This document shows, one piece after another, positions 33,349-41,627 of a stretch of DNA of 47,875 bases. Source of the DNA: JBAZOB01 sp041648895 (GTDB taxonomy: Bacteria; Patescibacteriota; JAHJAL01); the NCBI GenBank assembly GCA_041648895.1, contig JBAZOB010000008.1:1-47875 (forward strand), given 5' to 3'. Positions within the stretch are counted from its first letter, which is position 1. Every line of letters begins with the position of its first letter. The position numbers and the translations under genes were made by a program. The notes under the pieces were generated by a model. It was not told the origin of the DNA, ran no database searches, and saw nothing but the letters and a program-made list of their open reading frames with translations.

Positions 33349-34587
33349 ATGTCAAACGATATTGTAACTGGTCTCGATATAGGTGGTACCAAAGTTTGTG
33401 TGGTGGTGGGTCATATCATGCCCGACAAAAAAAATCCGGAAATTATTGGCTTTGGTTGTGTTCCTACTTCTGGTTTACGAAAAGGAGTGGTGGTAGATAT
33501 TGAGGACACGGTTAGCGCCATATCCGCCGCCTTGGAGGCAGCCGAAAGGATGGCGGGAGTACCAGTGGACAATGCGGTAGTGGGAGTGGAGGGGGCGTCG
33601 ATTCAGTCTCAGAATAGCAAGGGTGTGATTGCCGTGTCTCGTTCGGATGGAGAAATATCGGTTGATGATATTGGCCGGGTAATTGAAGCCGCGCGGGCAG
33701 TATCGGTACCGGCTAATCGAGAGATATTGCATGTTATTCCGCGCAGTTACAAAGTGGATGACCAAGATGGCATTCATGATCCGTTGGGTATGACGGGAGT
33801 GCGGTTGGAGGTGGAAGCGCATGTGATTACGGCTTCGACACCGACCATCAAGAATTTGACTAAATGTATTTATCAAGCGGGTTTAGATATCGATGAGTTG
33901 GTATTGGGTGTTTTGGCTTCGGCAAAGGCAGTTTTAACTCGTAATCAGAAAGAAGTTGGGGTGGTGGTGGTAGATATTGGTTATGCCACGACGGGAGTGG
34001 CGGTGTTTGAGGAGGGAAATGTTTTATTTACTTCCATATTACCAATTGGTGCTTCACATGTGACTAACGATATTGCCATTGGTTTAAGAACTTCCATCGA
34101 AGTGGCGGAAAAGGTCAAGATTGAAGAAGGGTGTGCGGTGCCAGCTGTGATTCCGGAAAGGGAGCGGATCGATTTGAAAAAATACGGAGTGGGTGATGGC
34201 TACTATGTCAGCAAAAGAGAAGTGGCAGAAATTATTGAAGCTAGAATGTTGGAAATATTGGGTATGGTCAATGATGAGTTGAAAAAAGTTGGTCGTGACG
34301 GCATGTTGCCAGCGGGAGTGGTTCTGACTGGTGGGGGTAGTATGTTATTGGGAGCGGTTGACTTGGCTAAAGAAGCAATGCGCTTGCCGGTGGCGTTGGG
34401 GTTACCGATAAATGTATCAGGTATGGTGGAGAAGATTATTGATGATCCGCAAAAAGTAGCCGCGGTTGGTTTAATGGAGTGGGCGGCCGATATTTTAGTT
34501 AAGGGTGTGGAGGTGCGAGGGACAAGCGCGCCGGTGGATTCGGGTTGGGTTAAGATAAGAGACTGGTTTACTCAGTTTTTGCCCTGA
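33349..34587 (+). CDS. ftsA: Cell division protein FtsA
   Basis: Actin-like ATPase that ties FtsZ to the membrane and helps recruit the divisome. The 412 aa begin with the phosphate-1 motif VTGLDIGGTKVCVVVG, followed by the FtsA 1C subdomain, VVDIGYATTGVAVF (phosphate 2) and VVLTGGGSMLLG (adenosine motif). The C-terminus (GWVKIRDWFTQFLP) has the look of the amphipathic membrane-targeting helix. The GGAGG site is well placed. ftsZ follows, but with its own promoter. Confidence 0.95.
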   Translation: MSNDIVTGLDIGGTKVCVVVGHIMPDKKNPEIIGFGCVPTSGLRKGVVVDIEDTVSAISAALEAAERMAGVPVDNAVVGVEGASIQSQNSKGVIAVSRSDGEISVDDIGRVIEAARAVSVPANREILHVIPRSYKVDDQDGIHDPLGMTGVRLEVEAHVITASTPTIKNLTKCIYQAGLDIDELVLGVLASAKAVLTRNQKEVGVVVVDIGYATTGVAVFEEGNVLFTSILPIGASHVTNDIAIGLRTSIEVAEKVKIEEGCAVPAVIPERERIDLKKYGVGDGYYVSKREVAEIIEARMLEILGMVNDELKKVGRDGMLPAGVVLTGGGSMLLGAVDLAKEAMRLPVALGLPINVSGMVEKIIDDPQKVAAVGLMEWAADILVKGVEVRGTSAPVDSGWVKIRDWFTQFLP

Positions 34588-34590
34588 TAA

Positions 34591-34619
34591 TTGATTTGGG
34601 CAATAAGATGCAGTATAAT
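34591..34619 (+). promoter_or_regulatory. Probable sigma70 promoter of ftsZ
   Basis: TTGATT (34591-34596), exactly 17-bp spacer, TATAAT (34614-34619), directly after the ftsA stop. Start near 34626 gives a leader of about 83 bases before the ftsZ ATG; no ribosome site is seen there. Confidence 0.72.
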
Positions 34620-34708
34620 TTGTTTGAGGCATTATTCAAAGTTGTCTTCGCTTTAATTTTTTAAATCGTTTTTAATATTTTGGAAATATCAATTGTATAA
34701 ATTTGTAT

Positions 34709-35833
34709 ATGAACAAAGATGAAAAAAATAGAGACAAAGTATTAAGTAAGCCTTCGGAAATGGAAGATGGTATGGCGAGGATTAAGGTGATCGGGGTGGG
34801 TGGAGCGGGCGGTTCGGCGATTAATCGAATGGTAGAAGCAAAATTAAAGGGTGTCCAGTTTGTAGCGGTTAATTCTGATTTGCAAGCTTTGAATCGTAAT
34901 TTTGCGCCAATAAAAATTCAGATTGGCAAAGAGTTAACTCGAGGTTTGGGTTGTGGAGCTGACCCGGAAAAGGGACGTATGTCAGCGGAAGAGAATAAAG
35001 ATGAAATATATGAAGAGCTACGAGATACAGATATGGTGTTTATTACGGCTGGTATGGGCGGTGGCACCGGCACAGGGGCAGCGGCAGTTTGCGCTGGTAT
35101 TGCCAAGGAATTGGGAGCATTGACGGTGGCGGTAGTGACTAAACCCTTTGCTTTTGAAGGACAAAGAAGAATGAAGCTAGCCGAAGCAGGAATTGAGGAA
35201 TTAAAAAAGAATGTGGATACTTTGATCGTAATTCCTAACGATCGGTTATTACAGGTGGTGGATAAAAAGACTTCTTTGATGGATGCTTTTCAGGTGGTGG
35301 ACGATGTTTTGCGACAAGGTGTTAAGGGAATTACCGATTTGATTACTCAACATGGTTTGATCAATCTCGATTTTGCAGATGTTAAAGCTATTATGCAAGA
35401 TAGTGGTACGGCTTTGATGGGTATTGGTTACGGCACTGGTGAATCAAGGGCTATAGAAGCAGCCCGAGCGGCGATTGATAGTCCGTTGTTGGAAATCTCG
35501 GTGGATGGTGCCAAAGGCATTTTGATGAACGTGACTGGCGGTCCGGATATGGGTATGTATGAGATTGATGAGGCAGCCAAAACAGTATCAGAAGCGGCTG
35601 ATCCAGAGGCAACAATCATATTTGGCGCGGTTATTGATGAAACTATGCAGGGTGAGGTGAGGATAACCGTTGTGGCCACCAATTTTGAGGGCCGAAAAGA
35701 AGCCATGTCTTCGCGTGATATGTTGGGTGAAGCAACTTCTTTGACTGGCATTAACCGTTCAACTATGCCGACCAAATCAACCAATGATGATGAGCTGGAA
35801 GTTCCAGCCTTTATCCGTCGTAAAATGAAATAG
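34709..35833 (+). CDS. ftsZ: Cell division protein FtsZ
   Basis: Tubulin-like GTPase that forms the division ring. The 374 aa show the N-terminal IKVIGVGGAGGSAINRM loop, the tubulin signature GMGGGTGTGAA, and the T7 loop region (NLDFADVKAIM). A linker leads to the C-terminal peptide LEVPAFIRRKMK, the usual docking site for FtsA. A TTG two codons upstream is in frame, but the ATG at 34709 is the natural start. It lacks an obvious ribosome site. It is the last gene of its run and is followed by a family 2 hairpin. Confidence 0.97.
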   Translation: MNKDEKNRDKVLSKPSEMEDGMARIKVIGVGGAGGSAINRMVEAKLKGVQFVAVNSDLQALNRNFAPIKIQIGKELTRGLGCGADPEKGRMSAEENKDEIYEELRDTDMVFITAGMGGGTGTGAAAVCAGIAKELGALTVAVVTKPFAFEGQRRMKLAEAGIEELKKNVDTLIVIPNDRLLQVVDKKTSLMDAFQVVDDVLRQGVKGITDLITQHGLINLDFADVKAIMQDSGTALMGIGYGTGESRAIEAARAAIDSPLLEISVDGAKGILMNVTGGPDMGMYEIDEAAKTVSEAADPEATIIFGAVIDETMQGEVRITVVATNFEGRKEAMSSRDMLGEATSLTGINRSTMPTKSTNDDELEVPAFIRRKMK

Positions 35834-35836
35834 TGT

Positions 35837-36055
35837 AAAAGAGATACTCTCAATAATTACAAATTACGAATGACAAAATGGATTAGTCATTTATCATTTT
35901 TATAATTAATGGCAGCGAATGTTTGGCTGGTGATGTGTTATGGTTGTGCTGATTAATATTAGTAAGTTTTATGGCTAGCCATATAATTATAAAAATGATA
36001 AATGACTAATCCATTTTGTCATTCGTAATTTGTAATTATTGAGAGTATCTCTTTT
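35837..36055 (+). repeat. Core-loop hairpin family 2, copy 2 (71-bp perfect arms)
   Basis: Arms 35837-35907 and 35985-36055 match exactly over 71 bp. The loop begins AATGGCAGCGAATG and ends GTTTTATGGCTAGCCATAT, as in the copy at 9182, while the central loop part and the arms have diverged. It begins 4 bases after the ftsZ stop and fills the gap to yggT. Confidence 0.92.
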
Positions 36056-36076
36056 TAGTTATTTAGTATTTATTTT

Positions 36077-36322
36077 ATGTATTATTTGGTCTATTTCATT
36101 AGTATTGTCAAGCAAGTATTGATTTTTTTGATATTTATCCGGGTGATAATGTCTTGGTTTAACTATCATAATCAATTCGTATTTGATACGACCGAGTGGA
36201 TGTTACGGCCAATCCGCCAATTAATTGGGCCAATTGGTGGAGTGATTGATATTAGCCCGATTATTGCCGTGATTATTTTGGAGATAGGGATTGATTTGAT
36301 TCTATCATTACTAATAGGATGA
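36077..36322 (+). CDS. yggT: YggT family membrane protein
   Basis: An 81-aa protein with two membrane helices separated by a short loop. Landmarks are FIRVIMSWFNYHNQ and the loop TEWMLRPIRQLIGPIGGVIDISPI, typical of YggT. Members are often encoded near division genes and DUF167 genes, as here; the role is not settled. Its TGA overlaps the next ATG by 4 bases (ATGA), so the two are translated together. Confidence 0.9.
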   Translation: MYYLVYFISIVKQVLIFLIFIRVIMSWFNYHNQFVFDTTEWMLRPIRQLIGPIGGVIDISPIIAVIILEIGIDLILSLLIG

Positions 36323-36597
36323 TGATATTTTTGAATGTTAAAATAAACCCTCGTTCCAGTCGCTCGGAAATAGTTGGTTTCGAGGGCGGGGTATTAAAAA
36401 TTAAGGTCAGAGCAGTACCCGAAGGAGGAAAGGCTAATTTGGAGTTGAGAGAGCTAGTCGCGGTCGCTTTGGGATTGGCTAAAAGTCGAGTGAATATAAA
36501 GTTGGGTCACAAAAGTCGAGAGAAAGTAGTGGCGATTGATACTGATTTAGATCGCGAAACGCTGGAGAATAAACTTAGCCGGTCTGGACGGGAATAG
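36319..36597 (+). CDS. DUF167 (YggU) family protein
   Basis: A 92-aa protein of the YggU/DUF167 family: an opening beta strand VKINPRSSRSEIVGF, then LKIKVRAVPEGGKANLELRELVA and LGLAKSRVNIKLGHKSREKVV, the usual core of this fold. Function unknown. The pairing with yggT is widely conserved. A short terminator follows before rodA. Confidence 0.9.
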   Translation: MMIFLNVKINPRSSRSEIVGFEGGVLKIKVRAVPEGGKANLELRELVAVALGLAKSRVNIKLGHKSREKVVAIDTDLDRETLENKLSRSGRE

Positions 36598-36625
36598 ATA
36601 TAAATTGGAATAGTTAAGGAGAGAC

Positions 36626-36655
36626 AACCATATTTTTGATGTGGTTTTTTTATTT
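36626..36655 (+). terminator. Short intrinsic terminator
   Basis: AACCATA and TGTGGTT (one T-G pair) enclose TTTTTGA, followed by TTTTTTATTT. It lies between the DUF167 gene and rodA and overlaps the rodA promoter region. Confidence 0.55.
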
Positions 36656-36663
36656 GATATAAT
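36636..36663 (+). promoter_or_regulatory. Probable sigma70 promoter of rodA, predicting a leaderless mRNA
   Basis: TTGATG (36636-36641), 16-bp spacer, TATAAT (36658-36663). The expected transcription start falls at about 36670, which is the A of the rodA ATG, and no ribosome site precedes that ATG. Confidence 0.58.
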
Positions 36664-36669
36664 TGATAT

Positions 36670-37770
36670 ATGACTATTAAAGCCGTTTTTAAAAATATTT
36701 CTTTCAATGACTGGCTATTTTTTTTGTCGGTTTTTATTTTATTGTTGATTGGCTTAATGGTCTATTATAGTTTGGCGGCGGGGAATTTTAGTATTAATCA
36801 AATTTGGGAACAAATATTAATTTATCTAATTGCTCTAGCTTTGTTTTGGTGGGCGGCCAGTTTTGATTATCGGATATTGAAGGATGCACATTGGATATTG
36901 TATGTAATTTCATTGCTATTATTGATATTTGTCTTGTTGATTGGAACTAGTCAATTTGGCGCGAAAAGATGGATCGATTTAGGTTGGTTTAATTTTCAAC
37001 CGGTGGAGGTAGTAAAATGTTTGTTTATTATTTTTTTGGCTCGCTATTTTTCCCAACAAGGTGAGATAATTAGTTGGAGGGATTTATTGTTATCAATTTT
37101 GTTTTTGGGAGGCTTGGTGATTTTGACGATGATACAGCCGGATTTAGGTTCATCATTGGTTTTGGTGGTTATTTGGTTGGGGATGGTTTTGGCTTCCAAT
37201 ACTCCCCGGCGCTATTTGGGGATTTTGTTACTAATAACTTTGCTGTTGTTGCCATTATTTTGGGTGTTGATGCATGATTATCAACGGGATAGGATTTTAA
37301 CCTTTTTTGATCCGATGCGTGATCCCTATGGAGCGGGATACAATGTTTTGCAATCGCAGATTGCGGTGGGAAGCGGGGGGTGGTGGGGTTTGGGATTGGG
37401 GAGAGGGTTACAATCGCAGTTGCATTTTTTGCCGGTGGCTTATTCTGATTTTGCGTTTGCGGTTTTGGCGGAGGAATTTGGTTTTGTGGGTTCAATTATT
37501 ACTTTAATATTTTTTGGGACAATGATAGCTTGGATTTGGCAAGTAGCTTTCAGGGCGGTTGATCAGTTTGGTTTTTTTCTGGTGATTGGGGTGGGTTCAA
37601 TGTTTATTTTTCAGATTTTTATTAACGTAGCGATGAATTTGGGGATTATGCCGGTAACGGGAATACCCTTGCCTTTTATTAGTTCGGGGGGGACATCGTT
37701 GTTGGTGGTGATGTTTTTGCTTGGTTTAGTGATGTCGGTAAAGAAACGTTCGCTGGCGGTTAGTTATTGA
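36670..37770 (+). CDS. rodA: SEDS-family peptidoglycan polymerase RodA
   Basis: Membrane glycosyltransferase that polymerises lipid II during side-wall growth. The 366 aa form about ten helices. Family landmarks are AKRWIDLGWFNFQPVEVVK (with the WI.lg...QPsE core), TMIQPDLGSSLV, the extracellular GAGYNVLQSQIAVGSGG and LPVAYSDFAFAVLAEE, and GIPLPFISSGGTSLL at the end. I call RodA over FtsW on general resemblance and because the dcw cluster here has no FtsW position visible; FtsW is possible. A family 1 hairpin follows 6 bases after the stop. Confidence 0.9.
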   Translation: MTIKAVFKNISFNDWLFFLSVFILLLIGLMVYYSLAAGNFSINQIWEQILIYLIALALFWWAASFDYRILKDAHWILYVISLLLLIFVLLIGTSQFGAKRWIDLGWFNFQPVEVVKCLFIIFLARYFSQQGEIISWRDLLLSILFLGGLVILTMIQPDLGSSLVLVVIWLGMVLASNTPRRYLGILLLITLLLLPLFWVLMHDYQRDRILTFFDPMRDPYGAGYNVLQSQIAVGSGGWWGLGLGRGLQSQLHFLPVAYSDFAFAVLAEEFGFVGSIITLIFFGTMIAWIWQVAFRAVDQFGFFLVIGVGSMFIFQIFINVAMNLGIMPVTGIPLPFISSGGTSLLVVMFLLGLVMSVKKRSLAVSY

Positions 37771-37775
37771 GGTAG

Positions 37776-37916
37776 GAGTGGCGTGAATTATATTTTACCC
37801 TCATATAATTTTTTAGCTCCCAAAACTCGCTACTGTCGGACCGGGATTATGATTAACGCTCAGACAGGTTGTCCGCCAAAAAATTATATGAGGGTAAAAT
37901 ATAATTCACGCCACTC
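37776..37916 (+). repeat. Core-loop hairpin family 1, copy 4 (39-bp perfect arms)
   Basis: Arms 37776-37814 and 37878-37916 match exactly. The loop repeats AGCTCCCAAAACTCGC, GGGATTATGATTAACGCT and CAGACAGGTTGTCCGCC almost base for base with the copy at 18051. The arms share GAGTGGCGTGAATTATA with slight changes from copy to copy. Confidence 0.92.
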
Positions 37917-37933
37917 GTTAAGGTGAAAAAAAT

Positions 37934-38719
37934 ATGTTTAGTCGGGAATACAAAACTAGAGGTTTCATTATTGCCAGGCGTAAGCAGGGAGAAACTTCCA
38001 AAGTAATTACGGTAATTAGTAAAGATTGGGGGCGACGCAGCATAATTGTCCGGGCGGCGCGGGAAACCAAGAGTCGGGTCGGAGGGTTGGTTGAGCCGTT
38101 TTTATTGGTTGATATGGTGTTGGTTGAAGGGAAAAGTTTTGATACCCTGAAGGATATTGCTTTGGTGCGTGATTATAAAATATTGGAACAAAGTTTGTCT
38201 GGATTTGGGCTGGGCAATATTATGATGGAAATTTTGGATAAGATTAGCCGTCATGAAACTGATTTGGATATTTTTGGGTTGTTGATTGATTATCTGCAAT
38301 GTTATGAACGTCATCGGATTAAATTGGCTCGCTATGATCATATTTTGGTTTTTCTGTCGTCTTTTATTATGTCGATTTTGGCGATCAGTGGTCGGTTGCC
38401 AGTAGTGGATGGTTGCGCGGTATGTGGCCTTTCTTGTCAATCGGAGGAAGTGGTGATGGTATCGACAGGTTTATGTCACCGTCGTTGTTTGGAGAGGGGG
38501 GAACCATATTTAGATTTGGACAAGACCACGGCGTGGTGGCTCTACAAGGTGGTAACCGAGACTGGTGACATGGTCATGCAATATGATGCCCGGGACAAAG
38601 ATGCTAATAAACTTTTTGAGGTGTCAATTTATTTGTTTCGCTTATTTTTTGATAAAGATGTTGAGTCGTCGTTTTTTTTGCATGATATCTTCAAGATGAA
38701 AAAGGGAGGAAATAATTAA
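37934..38719 (+). CDS. recO: DNA repair protein RecO
   Basis: Helps load RecA on single-stranded DNA in gap repair. The 261-aa protein has an N-terminal OB fold (YKTRGFIIARRKQGETSKVI, then DWGRRSIIVRAARE), a helical middle, and a zinc-binding site with VDGCAVCGLSC and LCHRRC. The ribosome site AAGGTG precedes the ATG. Length is normal. It opens a run with the Ddl-like gene, dtd and glyS. Confidence 0.9.
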   Translation: MFSREYKTRGFIIARRKQGETSKVITVISKDWGRRSIIVRAARETKSRVGGLVEPFLLVDMVLVEGKSFDTLKDIALVRDYKILEQSLSGFGLGNIMMEILDKISRHETDLDIFGLLIDYLQCYERHRIKLARYDHILVFLSSFIMSILAISGRLPVVDGCAVCGLSCQSEEVVMVSTGLCHRRCLERGEPYLDLDKTTAWWLYKVVTETGDMVMQYDARDKDANKLFEVSIYLFRLFFDKDVESSFFLHDIFKMKKGGNN

Positions 38720-38737
38720 TTTCTAATGGCATAGGTT

Positions 38738-39697
38738 ATGAATGAACAACTAGTTTTGGTGGGAGGAGGGCGAAAAAGTGAGGATAAGATGGCTTGTCGG
38801 CAATCTTTTCGAGATATTGAACAGGTTTTGGCGGCGGAATATTCGGTGCGGCGGGTGTGGGTGGATGAGCATGGTTTATTTTGGTTAGAAGAAGATGGGG
38901 CTAGATTTTTGTGTTCGCTGCAGGCTAATAAATTACTACGAGTAGCGGTTGACCAAATTGTCATTGGTGGAGAAGTGGGAGCGGAATATTGGTCAGTCGA
39001 TCGTTTGTGGCCGCTATTCTATGGCGGTGACTATGCTGATGGTGGATTATTGGGAAGTGTTGATTTTGGCGGTTATGATTTGGTGGGGACGGGCGGCAAT
39101 ATGTCCTTTGTGACACACGATAAGGATTTGGTTCGGCTAGTTTTACCTAATTATAATTTTGCCAAAAAGCCGATAATAGTTGGTTATGATGATTGGCAAA
39201 AAAATCATTGGCAGAGGGAAGAAACTTTGTTGGCTGCACTGAGTTTTCCGGTGTTATTAAAGTCAGGTGATAAGGAGCAGCTAGTTTCGGTGAAGGATAA
39301 TTTGTCCAATAGTATTTTTTCATTTTTTGAAGATAACGCCGGGTCAAATTTGGAAATTGAGAGTCGAGATCCACGAATTGAGAAGTTACTGGTTGGCTTT
39401 TTGGGTCGGGAAAACTTTTTGCCGTCGCGGGTTTGTCAGATAAAAAATGGTCTGGTGGGTTACGAAGGCGACACAGTTATTGTTAGAGCGATTCAAAATA
39501 TGGTGATCGATTTTGTTAAAAATTATCGGGTCAACGATTATGGATTATTTCATTTGGAAAAAGAAGGGGATGATTGGCGAATTGTCAGAATTGATTTGCA
39601 TCCTGATGTATCACGGGCGGGTGAACTGGCTCGAGTGTGGCAGGAAAGTGGGGTTGATTATGATATTATGATAAAAAAGATAATTAATCATTCATGA
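38738..39697 (+). CDS. D-Ala-D-Ala-ligase-like protein with lost metal-site residues
   Basis: A 319-aa protein that I align by eye to D-alanine-D-alanine ligase. The start LVLVGGGRKSEDKMACRQS matches the Ddl opening (GG-S-E---S), and DGGLLGSVDFGGYDLVGTGG matches the Ddl loop DG--QG-L---g-pYvGsG. THDKDL holds the first ATP lysine and FPVLLKS the second. The end, IDLHPDVSRAGELARV, matches EVNTSPGMT. Yet the metal ligands are changed: the usual Asp is His in GLFHLEK, the Glu is Arg and the Asn is Asp in VRIDLHP. It may be a pseudoenzyme or have a new role. Its stop overlaps dtd by 4 bases. The relationship is inference. Confidence 0.6.
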   Translation: MNEQLVLVGGGRKSEDKMACRQSFRDIEQVLAAEYSVRRVWVDEHGLFWLEEDGARFLCSLQANKLLRVAVDQIVIGGEVGAEYWSVDRLWPLFYGGDYADGGLLGSVDFGGYDLVGTGGNMSFVTHDKDLVRLVLPNYNFAKKPIIVGYDDWQKNHWQREETLLAALSFPVLLKSGDKEQLVSVKDNLSNSIFSFFEDNAGSNLEIESRDPRIEKLLVGFLGRENFLPSRVCQIKNGLVGYEGDTVIVRAIQNMVIDFVKNYRVNDYGLFHLEKEGDDWRIVRIDLHPDVSRAGELARVWQESGVDYDIMIKKIINHS

Positions 39698-40134
39698 AAA
39701 TATTATTACAAAAGGTTAATCAAGCCAAAGTGACGGTGAATAATCAGACTATCGGTCAAATTGAGACTGGTTTGCTGTTATTGGTTGGTTTGGCGAAAAG
39801 TGATGACGAGAGTAATTTTGATCGAGCCATTAAGAAAATATTATCTTTACGTTTGTGGGCCAATAGTGAGGGTCAAATGTTTGATCAATCAGTACAAGAT
39901 GTTAATGGTGGTGTGTTGGTGGTTTCACAGTTTACTTTATTAGCTAATTGTCGGCGGGGTTTGCGCCCTGATTTTTCGGCAGCAATGGAATCAGCCCGGG
40001 CTAAAAAATTGTATAATAATTTTATTGATCGGTGGCGATCGGTTTGGCCGCTAGTGCAAACGGGTGGTTTTGGTGATTATATGCACGTTGAATTAATTAA
40101 TGATGGGCCGATTACTTTGTGGTTGGAGTTTTAG
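39694..40134 (+). CDS. dtd: D-aminoacyl-tRNA deacylase
   Basis: Removes D-amino acids (and Gly from tRNA-Ala) wrongly attached to tRNA. The 146 aa carry both family signatures: VSQFTLLANCRRGLRPDFS with the SQFTL motif, and INDGPITLWLE with the Gly-Pro motif (NxGPxT). Length is exact for DTD. Its ATG overlaps the preceding stop (ATGA). glyS follows after 49 bases; pairing with glycyl-tRNA synthetase is sensible because DTD also acts on Gly-tRNA. Confidence 0.96.
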   Translation: MKILLQKVNQAKVTVNNQTIGQIETGLLLLVGLAKSDDESNFDRAIKKILSLRLWANSEGQMFDQSVQDVNGGVLVVSQFTLLANCRRGLRPDFSAAMESARAKKLYNNFIDRWRSVWPLVQTGGFGDYMHVELINDGPITLWLEF

Positions 40135-40183
40135 TAGGTAATTGTTAATATTTATAATATGTTATTAATATTTCGGAGGATAA

Positions 40184-41569
40184 ATGAGCAACGTGACGAT
40201 GGATAAAATCGTTTCATGGGCAAAACGACGAGGCTTTGTGTTTCCGTCTTCAGAAATCTATGGTGGCTTTCAAAGTAGTTATGATTATGGGCCAATGGGA
40301 GTAGAGTTGTTGAATAATATTAAAGCTTTGTGGTGGCAAAAGATGGTCCGCGAGCGGGAGGATGTGGAGGGACTGGACGGGGCGATTATTACCCATCCCA
40401 AAATATGGGAGGCTAGTGGGCACGTGGAGGGTTTCACTGATCCGCTGGTGGATTGTAAAAGTTGCCAGAAGCGTTTTCGGGCTGATAAAATATTGGAAGA
40501 TAAGCTGGGAGTGGAAAAAGTGGCCGGGAAGTCGTTGGCAGAATTGGGGCAGATGTTGAAAGACGAGGAAATTCCCTGTCCGGATTGCGGGATGTTGGAT
40601 TGGACGCAGGTGCGGCAATTCAATTTATTGGTGGGTTGCAATATGGGGGTGATGGAGGGTGAAAAACGGGAGGTGTACTTGCGGGGAGAAACTTGTCAGA
40701 CGATTTATGTTAATTTTGAAAATGTGCTACAAACCAGTCGACAAAAATTACCGTTTGGGATTGCTCAGATTGGCAAGGCTTTTCGCAATGAGATTACGCC
40801 GGGGAATTTCATTTTTCGCACGCGGGAATTTGAACAAATGGAAATGCAGTATTTTGTGCCGGAGTTGGATGCAGGGAGGTGGTTTGAACATTGGCGGGAA
40901 TTTCGCTATAACTTTTTATTAAATGATGTTGGTTTAAATCCGGAGAAATTACGCTGGCGACAGCAAGAACCAGATGAACGGGCGCATTACGCTCGAGATG
41001 CCTGGGATATTGAATATGATTCCCCTTTGGGTTGGGTAGAGTTTGAAGGGATTCATAATCGTGGTGATTGGGACTTGAAGCGGCATGGAATGTATAGTGG
41101 CCATAATTTGGAATACTATGATCAGGAAAAGAATCAACGTTTTATCCCTTGGGTGGTTGAGACATCAATTGGGGCGAGCCGTTTAACTTTGATTGCGATG
41201 TTGGATGCTTATTGTGAAGAAGAAGTGGGGGAGGGAGACAAAAAGGAAATGCGCGTAGTGATGAAGTTTGATAAAAAATTAGCGCCCGTTAAAGTGGCGA
41301 TTTTGCCTTTGATGAAAAAAGAGCAGTTAACAAGTGTTTCAAAAGAAATATTTGATCGGCTGAAAAGTAAATTTGTTTGTCAGCATGACGTGACTCAATC
41401 GATTGGTAAACGCTATCGCCGGCAGGATGAGATCGGTACGCCGTATTGCGTGACGATTGATTTTGATACTTTGGAAGATCGGGCGGTAACGGTGCGGGAG
41501 CGTGATAGTATGAAGCAGGAGCGAGTTAAAATTGATGATTTACAGCGGTATTTAACGGATCATTTATAA
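40184..41569 (+). CDS. glyS: Glycyl-tRNA synthetase, homodimeric type
   Basis: Charges tRNA-Gly. It is the alpha2 type found in archaea, eukaryotes and some bacteria, not the alpha2beta2 type. The 461 aa show VFPSSEIYGGFQSSYDYGPMG, a cysteine pair in CKSCQKRF and CPDCGM, motif 2 IGKAFRNEITPGNFIFRTRE, motif 3 ETSIGASRLTLIAML and the anticodon-binding domain (KVAILPLMKKEQ...IGKRYRRQDEIGTPYCVTID). The ribosome site TCGGAGGA is good. A terminator follows. Confidence 0.96.
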   Translation: MSNVTMDKIVSWAKRRGFVFPSSEIYGGFQSSYDYGPMGVELLNNIKALWWQKMVREREDVEGLDGAIITHPKIWEASGHVEGFTDPLVDCKSCQKRFRADKILEDKLGVEKVAGKSLAELGQMLKDEEIPCPDCGMLDWTQVRQFNLLVGCNMGVMEGEKREVYLRGETCQTIYVNFENVLQTSRQKLPFGIAQIGKAFRNEITPGNFIFRTREFEQMEMQYFVPELDAGRWFEHWREFRYNFLLNDVGLNPEKLRWRQQEPDERAHYARDAWDIEYDSPLGWVEFEGIHNRGDWDLKRHGMYSGHNLEYYDQEKNQRFIPWVVETSIGASRLTLIAMLDAYCEEEVGEGDKKEMRVVMKFDKKLAPVKVAILPLMKKEQLTSVSKEIFDRLKSKFVCQHDVTQSIGKRYRRQDEIGTPYCVTIDFDTLEDRAVTVRERDSMKQERVKIDDLQRYLTDHL

Positions 41570-41590
41570 GATTGATATTAAGTTATTAGA

Positions 41591-41627
41591 AAAAAATCCT
41601 CTTTGGTAATGAAGGAGGATTTTTTTA
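41591..41627 (+). terminator. Intrinsic terminator after glyS
   Basis: AAATCCTC and GAGGATTT pair around a loop with TTTGGTAATGAAG, followed by a T-run. It directly precedes the palindrome at 41627. Confidence 0.75.
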
